From contig NZ_BOVQ01000006.1 in assembly GCF_018403765.1 (NCBI RefSeq), positions 62,001-126,000 of the forward strand: DNA of 64,000 bases, in the 5' to 3' direction. Of this stretch, positions 1 through 7,626 are shown piece after piece. This DNA comes from Lactococcus nasutitermitis (lineage in GTDB: Bacteria > Bacillota > Bacilli > Lactobacillales > Streptococcaceae). The notes beneath the pieces were generated by a model that saw only the letters and a list, made by a program, of their open reading frames with translations, searched no databases and had not been told where the DNA came from. Positions within the stretch are counted from its first letter, which is position 1. Each line of letters opens with the position of its first letter. Position numbers and translations under genes: made by a program.

Positions 1-483
1 GAAATAGGCGCAAAACTCATGCAAGTTGCCTTTATGACAGTGATTTTGCTCGGTGGGATTGTGATTTTTCAGCTCACGCATCCGCATGTTCTCGCTTTTC
101 ATCTCGGGAATTTCCTGCTTTTTGTTATGAGCAGTCTGCTCGCCTATCTCATCAGCTATTATTTTGACCTTTGTTTCGGCTTTACGGCTTTCATTTTTCA
201 AAATCTCTGGGGCGCAAACAACATGAAAAGCACGATTGTCAATTTTTTCTCAGGAAGTCTGATTCCATTGGCATTTTTCCCGCCACTTGTTGCAAGTATT
301 TTCTCATTTTTGCCTTTTGCATCACTGATTTATACGCCCATCATGATTTATCTTGGACGTTACAACCCGCAACAGCTCACACTTTCGCTCGTCTTACAGG
401 TTTTCTGGACTTTATTTTTCTACGTCCTCTCAAAAATCATCTGGCGCGCCGTGATTGGTCATTTGACTGTGCAAGGAGGCTAA
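1..483 (+). CDS. ABC-2 type transporter permease, 5'-truncated by window edge
   Basis: The frame is open from base 1, so the start lies upstream; the first internal ATG at 19 is probably not the real start. About 160 residues remain, almost all hydrophobic with roughly four membrane segments and an ending in QGG. It is followed after 1 nt by a second, full-length permease of the same general type, and the pair resembles the two-permease ABC-2 exporters of Firmicutes (COG4587/COG3694 types), whose ATPase gene is usually just upstream. The ATPase is not in the window. The substrate cannot be told. The last codons contain the AAGGAGG ribosome site of the next gene, so the two are translationally coupled. 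Confidence 0.75.
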   Translation, partial: EIGAKLMQVAFMTVILLGGIVIFQLTHPHVLAFHLGNFLLFVMSSLLAYLISYYFDLCFGFTAFIFQNLWGANNMKSTIVNFFSGSLIPLAFFPPLVASIFSFLPFASLIYTPIMIYLGRYNPQQLTLSLVLQVFWTLFFYVLSKIIWRAVIGHLTVQGG

Positions 484-484
484 C

Positions 485-1270
485 ATGAAACGACTTTTCA
501 GACTTGAACGTGTCTTTATCAAGCAATATTTCAAACAACTCATGGAGTACAAGGCAGATTTCATCACAGGACTCATCGGATTTTCGCTGACGCAAGGGCT
601 CTCGCTCCTTTTTATCGGTGTTTTGATGAGCAAAATTCCGTCCCTTCACGGCTGGACACTCTCACAAATTTATTTCATTTACGGTTTTGCCCTCATTCCG
701 CGCGGTATTGACCACCTGCTGACGGACAATCTCTGGGCTATCGGGCAGCGTCTTGTCTATAAAGGCGATTTTGACAAATACATGACACGTCCCATGAACC
801 CGCTCCTTCATGTCATGATGGAAGTTTTCCAGCTGGATGCGCTGGGCGAGCTCATTATTGGGGTTGTCTTGCTCATCACGAGCGGGTCAAGCATTGACTG
901 GACAGCGATGAAGATACTTTTATTCATCGTCAGTATTCCTTTTGCAACCCTCATCTATACCGCCATCAAAATTGCAGCTTCAAGCGTTGCTTTCTGGCTC
1001 AAACAGTCCAATTCCGTGACTTATCTGGTTTATTCGATGAACAATTTCACACAGTATCCGCTCACGATTTTCAACCGCGGTGTGCGCTTCGTTGTCAGCT
1101 TTATCATTCCCTTTGCCTTCACTGCCTACTATCCCGCCCATTATTTCTTGACGGGCAACAATCCTTTGTTCAACATTGGCGGACTGATTATTGTGTCAAT
1201 TATTGCTCTGACTTTAGCCTTACTTTTGTGGCAAAAAGGTCTGTCAGCCTACGAAAGCGCAGGGTCGTAA
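485..1270 (+). CDS. ABC-2 type transporter permease
   Basis: 261 residues, about six membrane segments, with a basic N-terminus (MKRLFRLERVF) and the charged region KADFITGLIGF found in COG3694/DUF990-like permeases. ATG at 485 follows AAGGAGG at 473-479. It should form the membrane half of an exporter with the preceding permease and an ATPase encoded further upstream. No hairpin terminator is visible before the acetyltransferase gene 44 nt downstream, so read-through is possible. Substrate unknown; family assignment is by protein character and context. Confidence 0.75.
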   Translation: MKRLFRLERVFIKQYFKQLMEYKADFITGLIGFSLTQGLSLLFIGVLMSKIPSLHGWTLSQIYFIYGFALIPRGIDHLLTDNLWAIGQRLVYKGDFDKYMTRPMNPLLHVMMEVFQLDALGELIIGVVLLITSGSSIDWTAMKILLFIVSIPFATLIYTAIKIAASSVAFWLKQSNSVTYLVYSMNNFTQYPLTIFNRGVRFVVSFIIPFAFTAYYPAHYFLTGNNPLFNIGGLIIVSIIALTLALLLWQKGLSAYESAGS

Positions 1271-1314
1271 AAAGAACACAGACGTGATAAAATAGAAGCA
1301 GAAAGAAGAAAACG

Positions 1315-1944
1315 ATGATAGAAGATTTTGATTACAATCAAATGCTCGCAGGTGAGCTTTATCTGGCAGGAGGAATTTTACCCGAAAACCGCTCAACTGC
1401 AGGAAAAATCATTGCCCAAAAGCTAAATCAGACACCGTTTGAAAATAAAGCAGAAATAGCCACACTCACCCAGCAACTTTTTGGCAAAATCGGGAAAAAC
1501 AGTGTTGTCACACCGCCTGTCTATGTAGATTACGGACGGCACGTAGAAATTGGCGATGATTTCTATGCCAATTTAGATTGTCTTTTCCTTGATGTCAATA
1601 AAATCATTATCGGCAATCATGTCATGCTAGGTCCGCGCGTCGCACTTTACACAGCAGGTCATCCCACAGTTGCCAAAGTCAGAAACACAGAACTTGAGTT
1701 TGGTTTGCCGATTGTCATCAAAGATAATGTCTGGGTTGGCGGAAGCACAACGATTTTACCAGGAGTCACTATTGGCGAAAATGCGGTCATTGGTGCAGCT
1801 TCGGTTGTCACAAAAGACGTCCCAGCAAATACGATTGTCGCAGGAAATCCTGCCAAAATCATCCGTCAAATTGACGAAAAAGAAAAAGTCTATTGGCAGC
1901 AAAAAATGGCTGATTATCACTTAAAAAAATCTCAACAAAACTAA
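1315..1944 (+). CDS. Maltose/galactoside O-acetyltransferase-like hexapeptide protein
   Basis: 209 residues, close to the usual length for the Maa/LacA/NodL family, which moves acetyl from acetyl-CoA to a sugar hydroxyl. Residues 1-55 fit the Mac N-terminal domain ([10 protein letters not shown]), followed by left-handed beta-helix hexapeptide repeats ([19 protein letters not shown]). The catalytic His is in TAGHPTV (about residue 116), and the end [12 protein letters not shown] is typical. Start ATG 1315 follows AGAAAGAAG. It lies 23 nt before hisIE and may share its transcript. The true acceptor sugar is not predictable. Confidence 0.88.
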   Translation: MIEDFDYNQMLAGELYLAGGILPENRSTAGKIIAQKLNQTPFENKAEIATLTQQLFGKIGKNSVVTPPVYVDYGRHVEIGDDFYANLDCLFLDVNKIIIGNHVMLGPRVALYTAGHPTVAKVRNTELEFGLPIVIKDNVWVGGSTTILPGVTIGENAVIGAASVVTKDVPANTIVAGNPAKIIRQIDEKEKVYWQQKMADYHLKKSQQN

Positions 1945-1967
1945 ACAAAATAAGAAAGAAGAACATC

Positions 1968-2606
1968 ATGAAACCCGATTTTGAAAAACAAGCGCTCATT
2001 CCTGTCATTGTGCAGGATTATCGCACACGACAAGTCCTAATGCTCGCTTACACCAACGAAGAAGCTTATGAAAAAATGCTCGCAACAGGTGAAACTTGGT
2101 TTTACAGTCGTAGCCGTCAAAAACTCTGGCATAAAGGCGAAGAATCAGGGCATTTCCAACATATCAAAGGTATGAAACTGGATTGTGACAGCGATACCTT
2201 GCTTGTCTTTGTAGAGCAGATTGGTGCTGCTTGCCACACAGGCGCTTACAGTTGTTTCTTTAATGATGTGCAAGCTTTTGATGATACAGATATTTTTGCA
2301 GCATTAGAAGACCAAATTGCTGACCGCAAAGCAAATCCAAAAGAAAAATCCTACACTAATTACTTACTAGACCAAGGAATTGACAAGGTTTTAAAGAAAG
2401 TCGGTGAGGAGTCTGCTGAAGTCATCATTGCCAGTAAAAATCCTGATAAAGAAGAACTCCTTGGCGAAGTAGATGATTTACTCTACCATCTCTTTGTCCT
2501 CCTCAATCAGCGGGATATCACACTTGAAGAAGTCCGCAGTAAAGCAAAAGAACGCCATCAAATTCAAGGAAATAAAAAAGAATTTCATACACGAACGGCA
2601 GACTAA
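1968..2606 (+). CDS. hisIE: Bifunctional phosphoribosyl-AMP cyclohydrolase / phosphoribosyl-ATP pyrophosphatase
   Basis: 212 residues, the usual length for fused HisIE, which catalyses steps two and three of histidine synthesis in the cytoplasm. HisI domain at about 1-105: metal-binding LDCDSDT and the zinc/catalytic segment [13 protein letters not shown]. HisE domain at about 115-212: [14 protein letters not shown] and [10 protein letters not shown], a MazG-like helical fold. It overlaps nothing and is followed after 1 nt by hisK. In lactococci hisI and hisK close a long his operon; here the other his genes are not next to them, an acetyltransferase gene being directly upstream. Confidence 0.93.
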   Translation: MKPDFEKQALIPVIVQDYRTRQVLMLAYTNEEAYEKMLATGETWFYSRSRQKLWHKGEESGHFQHIKGMKLDCDSDTLLVFVEQIGAACHTGAYSCFFNDVQAFDDTDIFAALEDQIADRKANPKEKSYTNYLLDQGIDKVLKKVGEESAEVIIASKNPDKEELLGEVDDLLYHLFVLLNQRDITLEEVRSKAKERHQIQGNKKEFHTRTAD

Positions 2607-2607
2607 T

Positions 2608-3396
2608 ATGAAAAAACTAGATTATCATTGTCACAGTAAATTTTCCGCAGATAGTGAAGAAGAACCTAGAAATCACGTATTAGAAGCGATTTCGCACGGT
2701 TTAGACGAAATCTGTTTCACTGAACACCGAGATTTTCATTTTCCAGGAGAATTAAAATTTGACTTAGATGTTCCAAGCTATTTCACTGCCATTGGGCAAT
2801 TACAAGAAGAATTTGCTGGACAACTCACAATAAAAATTGGACTCGAAATGGGATTGGATAAGCACTACCAACAAGAAATTGAAGCATTTGTTGCTGCCAG
2901 TCCTTATGATTTTGTGATTGGGTCAGTTCATGAAATTCATGATATCGAAGTTTACGATGATACTTCTTACTATGAAATTCCACGGAAAGAAGCACATCAA
3001 CAGTATTTTGAAGCCATTTTAGAAGCTATCACAACTTTTGACTGTTTTGATACGCTTGCGCATCTAGATTATGTCGCTCGTTACGGACCTTACCCAGATA
3101 AAAGCATTATTTGGCAACATCATAGCAAAATTTTAGAAGAAATTTTGCAAACGTTAGTCAAGAAAAACAAAGCCTTAGAAATTAATACACGTCTTTTTCA
3201 ACTTCCTCAAACACAAGATTTTTACCACTATCTCCTCACAACTTTTCGCAACTATGGAGGAGAAAAAATCACCCTTGGAACAGATGCTCATAGTGTGGAA
3301 CGTGACTGGACAAGTCTTGAAAAGGCAAGAAAACTCATAGAAAAAGCAGGCTTTACTGACCTAGCCACCTTTACAAAAAGAAATCTGGATATTTAA
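2608..3396 (+). CDS. hisK: Histidinol-phosphatase, PHP family
   Basis: 262 residues. The start at 2608 is chosen because it lies 1 nt after the hisIE stop; the frame is open further upstream but only inside hisIE. PHP-fold metal ligands are visible: DYHCHSKFSADSEE near the N-terminus, CFTEHRDF, and TDAHS near residue 235. This type removes phosphate from L-histidinol phosphate. Translational coupling to hisIE supports the role. With hisIE it forms a two-gene remnant or relocated tail of a his operon. Confidence 0.9.
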   Translation: MKKLDYHCHSKFSADSEEEPRNHVLEAISHGLDEICFTEHRDFHFPGELKFDLDVPSYFTAIGQLQEEFAGQLTIKIGLEMGLDKHYQQEIEAFVAASPYDFVIGSVHEIHDIEVYDDTSYYEIPRKEAHQQYFEAILEAITTFDCFDTLAHLDYVARYGPYPDKSIIWQHHSKILEEILQTLVKKNKALEINTRLFQLPQTQDFYHYLLTTFRNYGGEKITLGTDAHSVERDWTSLEKARKLIEKAGFTDLATFTKRNLDI

Positions 3397-3409
3397 ATCT
3401 TAGATTTTT

Positions 3410-3441
3410 TTGTTGACAAACAACAAAAAAGAATATATAAT
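3410..3441 (+). promoter_or_regulatory. Sigma-A promoter with overlapping MarR-type operator
   Basis: TTGACA at 3413-3418, 17-nt spacer, TATAAT at 3436-3441. An inverted repeat TTGTTG-N5-CAACAA (3410-3426) covers the -35 box, and a related half site GTTGAC follows at 3442. The MarR regulator encoded just after the azoreductase gene is the obvious candidate repressor (inference). Confidence 0.7.
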
Positions 3442-3480
3442 GTTGACTGTAAACAAAAAAGAAAGAAGAATTTATAAAAA

Positions 3481-4128
3481 ATGAGTACATTATTAGTTAT
3501 TTTATCACATCCACATACGACAGATTTCAGTTATTCTCTTGCCACAGCCGACAAATTTATTGCAAGCTATAAATTAGCAAATCCCAATGATACGATTATC
3601 ATACGCGACCTATTTGATGAAGAAAATCCTGTTCCAGCTTTGAGCAATGAAGTTTTTAGCGCATGGACAAAACAAAAATTTACAACAGAAGCTTTAACAG
3701 CCGTTGAAACGAAACTACTTGAAGCACACACAGAATTTTTAGATGAGTTTCTCGTAGCAGATAAATATGTTTTTGTTAATCCAATGTATAACCATTTCCT
3801 TCCCGCAGAACTCAAACAATATATTGATGTGACAGCCGTTGCTCGCAAGACTTTCCGTTATACAGAAAATGGTCCAGAAGGTTTGCTTAAAGGAAAAAAA
3901 GCGTTACATATCCAAGCAGCTGGAGGTTATTATCATGATGAAAATGGTATGCCTTTAGCCAATTCACATGATTTTGGAAGTGCCTATTTACAAGCAACAA
4001 TGCGCCTTTATGGACTTGGTACACCTGAGAGCTTATATGTCGAAGGTTATGCTCGTTACCCAGAACGTGCCGAAGAAATCAAAGCAGCAACGTTTGCAAA
4101 AGCAGAAGCTCTTGGAAAAACTTTTTAA
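3481..4128 (+). CDS. FMN-dependent NADH azoreductase / NAD(P)H dehydrogenase
   Basis: 215 residues of flavodoxin-like fold matching the AzoR/AcpD family, which transfers electrons from NAD(P)H to azo dyes or quinones with bound FMN. Recognisable segments are the N-terminal strand-loop LLVILSHPHTTDFSYSLA, the FMN-side PMYNHFLPAELKQYIDV, and LHIQAAGGYY. A strong promoter lies at 3413-3441. It is followed by a terminator and then a MarR gene, the common arrangement of an electrophile-sensing MarR next to a quinone/azo reductase. Confidence 0.85.
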   Translation: MSTLLVILSHPHTTDFSYSLATADKFIASYKLANPNDTIIIRDLFDEENPVPALSNEVFSAWTKQKFTTEALTAVETKLLEAHTEFLDEFLVADKYVFVNPMYNHFLPAELKQYIDVTAVARKTFRYTENGPEGLLKGKKALHIQAAGGYYHDENGMPLANSHDFGSAYLQATMRLYGLGTPESLYVEGYARYPERAEEIKAATFAKAEALGKTF

Positions 4129-4136
4129 AGAAAGTT

Positions 4137-4158
4137 CTCGTCGAAAGACGAGATTTTT
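4137..4158 (+). terminator. Rho-independent terminator after the azoreductase gene
   Basis: CTCGTC-GAAA-GACGAG followed by ATTTTT: a 6-bp stem with a stable GAAA tetraloop. Confidence 0.85.
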
Positions 4159-4187
4159 CATGTTATAATAAAAAGAGAGGCTAAAAG

Positions 4188-4670
4188 ATGAACCTATTAA
4201 ACGAAAAAATAGCAGAGCAATTACAGTTGTGGCGTAATCATCGTGAACAGGCAACAGATGAACGGCGCTGGATTTTAACACATTTAGAAAATAGTCTATC
4301 CGAAAAAGAAGCAGGTAGCTTATCAGTTGTCAGTTTTCATATCTTATCAGCATTAGTCACTAGTGAAAAAACAGGAGTAGAACTTGCAGAAATACTTCAT
4401 GTCACGCGGGGAGGTATTACTCGAGCTACAAGAAATTTATTAAAATTTAGTCTTATCACAAGTTTTCAATCCGCGGATGACCGTAAAAAAATTTTTTATC
4501 GACTGACAGAAAAAGGACAAAAATTTGCAACTATACACGACCAAATGCACCAAGAAATGACACAACTTTTTGAAGAAAACTTATTTGATAAATATAATGA
4601 AACAGAAAAAAATTTAATTTTGAAATTTTTAACAGATGCAAATAAAGTTGAAGAAAAGTTAAATTTATAA
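4188..4670 (+). CDS. MarR-family transcriptional regulator
   Basis: 160 residues with a winged helix-turn-helix at about 45-110 (LAEILHVTRGGITRATRNLL, then the wing FQSADDRKKIFYRLTEKG). It has its own -10 box (TATAAT 4164-4169) and a GAGAGG ribosome site. Position next to the azoreductase gene and the inverted repeat over that gene's -35 suggest local repression relieved by an electrophile or dye (inference). It lacks an obvious N-terminal redox Cys, so ligand sensing is not clear. Confidence 0.88.
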   Translation: MNLLNEKIAEQLQLWRNHREQATDERRWILTHLENSLSEKEAGSLSVVSFHILSALVTSEKTGVELAEILHVTRGGITRATRNLLKFSLITSFQSADDRKKIFYRLTEKGQKFATIHDQMHQEMTQLFEENLFDKYNETEKNLILKFLTDANKVEEKLNL

Positions 4671-4769
4671 ACAATAATAAGTGTTAGGTAGTTTTAAGCT
4701 TAACATGATACACTCAGTAAGTTGACATCATTTATTTAATCTTACTTATGAAAGGAATTAGAACTTATT

Positions 4770-5639
4770 ATGGATGCTTCATGGATGGTAAAGTATGTTT
4801 CTGAGTTTTTAGGAACAATGTTTCTTGTCTTGCTTGGTAATGGTGCGGTTGCAGCAGTTACTTTGAAAGGCTCAAAGAATAAAGGTGCTGGAGGATTAGC
4901 AGCAGCTTGGGGATTTGGAATTGGTATTATGATGCCTGTTCTTGTTTTTGCAAATGTTTCTGGAGGGCAGATAAATCCAGCGATTACGCTTGGAATGGCT
5001 TCAGCAGGACTTTTCCCTTGGGCGCACGTGGCACAATACATTCTTGCGCAAATTTTGGGTGCAATAGTTGGTCAGCTTCTCGTTGTTTTGATTTACAAAG
5101 AATATTTTGTAAAAACAAACGATGGGGCAGTAACTTTGGGAGCTTTTGCTACAACAAGCGCTCTTGAAGAACCTCAAAGACACGGCAGAGCAGTATTAAA
5201 TGGCTTTGTAAATGAAGCAATAGGTACATTTGTTTTTGTATTTGGTATTCTTGGCTTTACAACAAACTTCTTTGGTGCTGAGTCTATCAAATGGTATGCT
5301 AAATATGCAGCTTCGCAAGGTCAATCTACATCAGGTTCAGACTTTACAAGTGCAGCATGGGCTTCTATATCAGGAGCTTCAGCTTCCAAAATGGTAGGCG
5401 CATTGGCGATTGGCATATTATTTGTTGGTTTGATGATCACTTTTGGTGGTGCAACAAATACAGCACTCAATCCTGCGCGTGACCTCGGTCCTCGTATCGT
5501 ACATAGCTTTTTACCAAAATCAGTTTTAGGAGAGAATAAATCTGATTCAAAATGGTGGTATGCTTGGGTACCAGTGGTTGCTCCAATCGTTGGTGGTGTT
5601 CTTGCAGCATTACTTTTTAAGCTTATATTTAAAAACTAG
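4770..5639 (+). CDS. glpF: Aquaglyceroporin (glycerol uptake facilitator, Gla/GlpF type)
   Basis: 289 residues, six membrane helices and the two half-helix NPA boxes, GGQINPAITLG and NTALNPARDLGPR. The Asp after NPAR is typical of glycerol-conducting members. Length and N-terminus (MDASWMVKYVSEF) agree with the lactococcal aquaglyceroporin Gla, which passes both water and glycerol. No glpK or glpD is adjacent. The ATG at 4770 is chosen by homology; its ribosome site (AAAGGA, 4751-4756) is spaced rather far. An inverted repeat AGTAAG/CTTACT (4716-4746) encloses a TTGACA and could be regulatory. Confidence 0.88.
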   Translation: MDASWMVKYVSEFLGTMFLVLLGNGAVAAVTLKGSKNKGAGGLAAAWGFGIGIMMPVLVFANVSGGQINPAITLGMASAGLFPWAHVAQYILAQILGAIVGQLLVVLIYKEYFVKTNDGAVTLGAFATTSALEEPQRHGRAVLNGFVNEAIGTFVFVFGILGFTTNFFGAESIKWYAKYAASQGQSTSGSDFTSAAWASISGASASKMVGALAIGILFVGLMITFGGATNTALNPARDLGPRIVHSFLPKSVLGENKSDSKWWYAWVPVVAPIVGGVLAALLFKLIFKN

Positions 5640-5716
5640 GAGAATGCTGAATGACTGATGTATAGCGCGCAAATTCTTGCAAAAATTCCCTGAAACTGGT
5701 ATCATAGTAAGAAGTT

Positions 5717-5799
5717 GGGGAAGTGGCGGAATGGCAGACGCGCATGCTTCAGGTGCATGTACTCGTAAGGGTGTGAGGGTTCAAATCCCTTCTTCCCCA
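5717..5799 (+). tRNA. tRNA-Leu, anticodon CAG
   Basis: Acceptor stem GGGGAAG (5717-5723) pairs with CTTCCCC (5792-5798), discriminator A at 5799, CCA not encoded. The anticodon stem CATGC/GCATG (5743-5747, 5755-5759) holds a 7-nt loop with anticodon CAG at 5750-5752, reading CUG. A long variable arm (class II) and GGTTCAAATCC T-arm follow. A promoter TTGCAA-N17-TATCAT (5677-5705) lies just upstream. It is a single tRNA gene, not part of a cluster. Confidence 0.95.
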
Positions 5800-5810
5800 T
5801 AGCACAAAAA

Positions 5811-5841
5811 AGTCGGTTGGCTGGGAAGCTAATCGTTTTTT
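5811..5841 (+). terminator. Terminator of the tRNA-Leu gene
   Basis: Stem CGGTTGGCT (5814-5822) with AGCTAATCG (5827-5835), containing G-U pairs on the RNA, followed by TTTTTTATTTT. Confidence 0.75.
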
Positions 5842-5864
5842 ATTTTGGATAATAAAGGAGTAAA

Positions 5865-6080
5865 ATGAATAGAGTAACAAAAGAACAACTGCAAAAGATG
5901 ATTGATGAACAACCTTTTCATTCTCTGGCGCAGCTTACAAATCAAGTAGGATTATCACGAACAGCACTAGAAAAATTATTAAAGAATTATAAATTAGTTG
6001 ATTATCGTAATCAAAAAATAAAAACTTTGCGTCGTCGAGAGAAAATGCAACGACAGTCACAAAAGAAAGAGGGAGAATAA
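5865..6080 (+). CDS. Small predicted helix-turn-helix protein
   Basis: 71 residues, start after AAAGGAG. Residues 18-42 (HSLAQLTNQVGLSRTALEKLL) read as a helix-turn-helix, followed by a very basic tail (KTLRRREKMQRQSQKK). It is separated by 1 nt from the dehydrogenase gene, so the two are co-translated. I do not recognise a named family. A DNA-binding role is an inference from the helix-turn-helix pattern and charge. Confidence 0.6.
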   Translation: MNRVTKEQLQKMIDEQPFHSLAQLTNQVGLSRTALEKLLKNYKLVDYRNQKIKTLRRREKMQRQSQKKEGE

Positions 6081-6081
6081 G

Positions 6082-6963
6082 ATGACAAAGATAGGATTTA
6101 TTGGTACGGGTGTGATGGGAGCTGCGATTGCAGGACATTTACTTACTGCAGGTAACGAACTTTATGTCTATAATCGAACAAAGTCAAAGACAGATGAATT
6201 AGTAGCGAATGGAGCAATTTATTGTAACACCCCAAAAGATGTCGCCGAGCAATCTGAGATTATCTTTTCAATGGTCGGCTATCCCAAAGATGTACATGAG
6301 ATTTATTTTGGCGAGAATGGAGCTTTAAAAGCAGAAGTATCAGGAAAAATCTTTGTTGATATGACGACAAGCGAACCAGCTTTAGCAGTTGAAATTTATG
6401 AAGCAGCAAAAAAATTAGGCGCAGAAAGTTTAGATGCTCCAGTATCTGGAGGAGATATTGGTGCGAAAAATGCCACATTGACTGTTATGGTAGGCGGCGA
6501 CGAAGCGACTTATAATCAAGTTCTGCCGTATTTTGAAATCGCAGGAAAAACAATTATGCTTCAAGGTGGCGCAGGTGCGGGACAGCATACAAAAATGGCG
6601 AATCAAATTGGAATTGCGGGTACAATGACAGCAATGTCTGAGTTGATGGTCTACGCAGATAAAGCTGGTCTCGATATGGATAAGGTACTTACAACGCTTG
6701 GCGGAGGTGGAGCATCAACTTGGTCACTAAGCAATTACGCGCCACGTATCCTGCAAGAAGACTTCACACCTGGATTTTTTGTGAAACATTTTATCAAAGA
6801 TTTGGGTATTGCCCTTGCTGAAGCAGAAAAAATGGGCATTGAACTACCCGCAACAGCAGAAGCCAAAAGACTTTATGATAAACTGGCGGATAAAGGCTTT
6901 GAAAATGATGGAACACAAGCTTTGATAAAACTCTGGTGGAAAGATGGCAAACGTCCTGAATAA
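6082..6963 (+). CDS. NAD(P)-dependent beta-hydroxyacid dehydrogenase (HIBADH/GarR family)
   Basis: 293 residues, standard length. Rossmann motif KIGFIGTGVMGAAIAGHLL at the N-terminus, substrate-binding DAPVSGGDIGAKNATL at about 120-135, and catalytic Lys in GQHTKMANQ (about residue 170). Family members oxidise 3-hydroxyisobutyrate, tartronate semialdehyde, succinic semialdehyde or 6-phosphogluconate; the particular substrate is not obvious here. It forms a two-gene unit with the upstream small helix-turn-helix protein and ends in a strong bidirectional terminator. Confidence 0.85.
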   Translation: MTKIGFIGTGVMGAAIAGHLLTAGNELYVYNRTKSKTDELVANGAIYCNTPKDVAEQSEIIFSMVGYPKDVHEIYFGENGALKAEVSGKIFVDMTTSEPALAVEIYEAAKKLGAESLDAPVSGGDIGAKNATLTVMVGGDEATYNQVLPYFEIAGKTIMLQGGAGAGQHTKMANQIGIAGTMTAMSELMVYADKAGLDMDKVLTTLGGGGASTWSLSNYAPRILQEDFTPGFFVKHFIKDLGIALAEAEKMGIELPATAEAKRLYDKLADKGFENDGTQALIKLWWKDGKRPE

Positions 6964-6965
6964 AT

Positions 6966-6996
6966 AAAAATCACAACCAAATTGGTTGTGATTTTT
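6966..6996. terminator. Bidirectional terminator between the dehydrogenase and hsp20 genes
   Basis: Near-perfect inverted repeat AAAAATCACAACCAA / TTGGTTGTGATTTTT serving two convergent genes, with T-runs on both strands. Confidence 0.9.
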
Positions 6997-7001
6997 ATTT
7001 A

Positions 7002-7448
7002 TTATTGGATTTCAATACGGTGGTCTGTACTATCTACTTTTAATTTTGGTAGTTCAAGTGTTAAAACACCACCGTCATATTTTGCGGTAACCGTTTCACG
7101 TTCAACATTTGGTAAGCTATATTGGCGACTGTAGCTGCCGTAATATCGCTCACTGTGAATGACTTCGCCAGCATCGTTGCGAGCTTCATCTTCGCGTTCT
7201 TGTTTACCACTCACACTAAGGATTCCATCATTGTAATCAATTTGGATATTTTCTTTTTTCAAACCTGGTAGGTCTATCTTCACTGTATATGCCGTGTCAG
7301 ACTCTGAAACATCTGTTTGCATCGTCATCTGACGGGTAGAGTCAGGAAAACCAAAGCCATTTTTGAAGAAATTCCGTCCAAAATTGTTAAAGAAATCATC
7401 TCCGAAATCCATCCAATTATTTTGACTATTCATTAAATCGTTTGACAT
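7002..7448 (-). CDS. Small heat-shock protein, Hsp20/alpha-crystallin family
   Basis: 148 residues. An N-terminal Asn/Phe/Gly-rich arm (residues 1-40) precedes an alpha-crystallin domain at about 40-140 with the conserved VKIDLPGLKKENI and GVLTLELPKL segments. The C-terminal I-x-I-like RIEIQ anchors oligomers. It is an ATP-independent holdase for unfolding proteins. The start lies behind a good ribosome site (GAGGTATTAC on the minus strand). The gene has its own sigma-A promoter (7529-7501) and a perfect CIRCE farther upstream, pointing to HrcA control. Confidence 0.93.
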   Translation of the reverse strand: MSNDLMNSQNNWMDFGDDFFNNFGRNFFKNGFGFPDSTRQMTMQTDVSESDTAYTVKIDLPGLKKENIQIDYNDGILSVSGKQEREDEARNDAGEVIHSERYYGSYSRQYSLPNVERETVTAKYDGGVLTLELPKLKVDSTDHRIEIQ

Positions 7449-7500
7449 TGTAATACCTCCTCTATGAAAGGTTTTTGTCTTTTCTTACCTTTCACTTATT

Positions 7501-7529
7501 ATTATAGTCAGTATTGGTCAGATTGTCAA
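7501..7529 (-). promoter_or_regulatory. Sigma-A promoter of hsp20
   Basis: On the minus strand TTGACA (7529-7524), 17-nt spacer, TATAAT (7506-7501): a consensus promoter ending about 50 nt before the hsp20 start. Confidence 0.85.
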
Positions 7530-7546
7530 GCTTTTTCACTCAAAAA

Positions 7547-7573
7547 TTAGCACTCTTTTCAATAGAGTGCTAA
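7547..7573 (-). promoter_or_regulatory. CIRCE element (HrcA operator)
   Basis: A perfect TTAGCACTC-N9-GAGTGCTAA. CIRCE binds the HrcA repressor of groE/dnaK operons. Here it sits 17 nt upstream of the hsp20 -35 box rather than between promoter and start. A weak second promoter farther upstream (TATAAA-like -10 near 7600 on the minus strand) would place CIRCE downstream of its start point. Confidence 0.93.
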
Positions 7574-7626
7574 TTTTCATACTTTAGTCTGATATTTTAT
7601 AATTTTTCTGACGAATTAAAAATTAT

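Noticed and set aside
4704-4746. Consensus promoter at TTGACA 4722 for the aquaglyceroporin gene
   Set aside because: No acceptable -10 box lies at 16-18 nt, so only the inverted repeat around it is mentioned.
7511-7530. CtsR operator near the hsp20 promoter
   Set aside because: GGTCAGATTGTCAA resembles the CtsR heptads, but spacing and bases do not fit the direct-repeat consensus; it mostly overlaps the -35 box.
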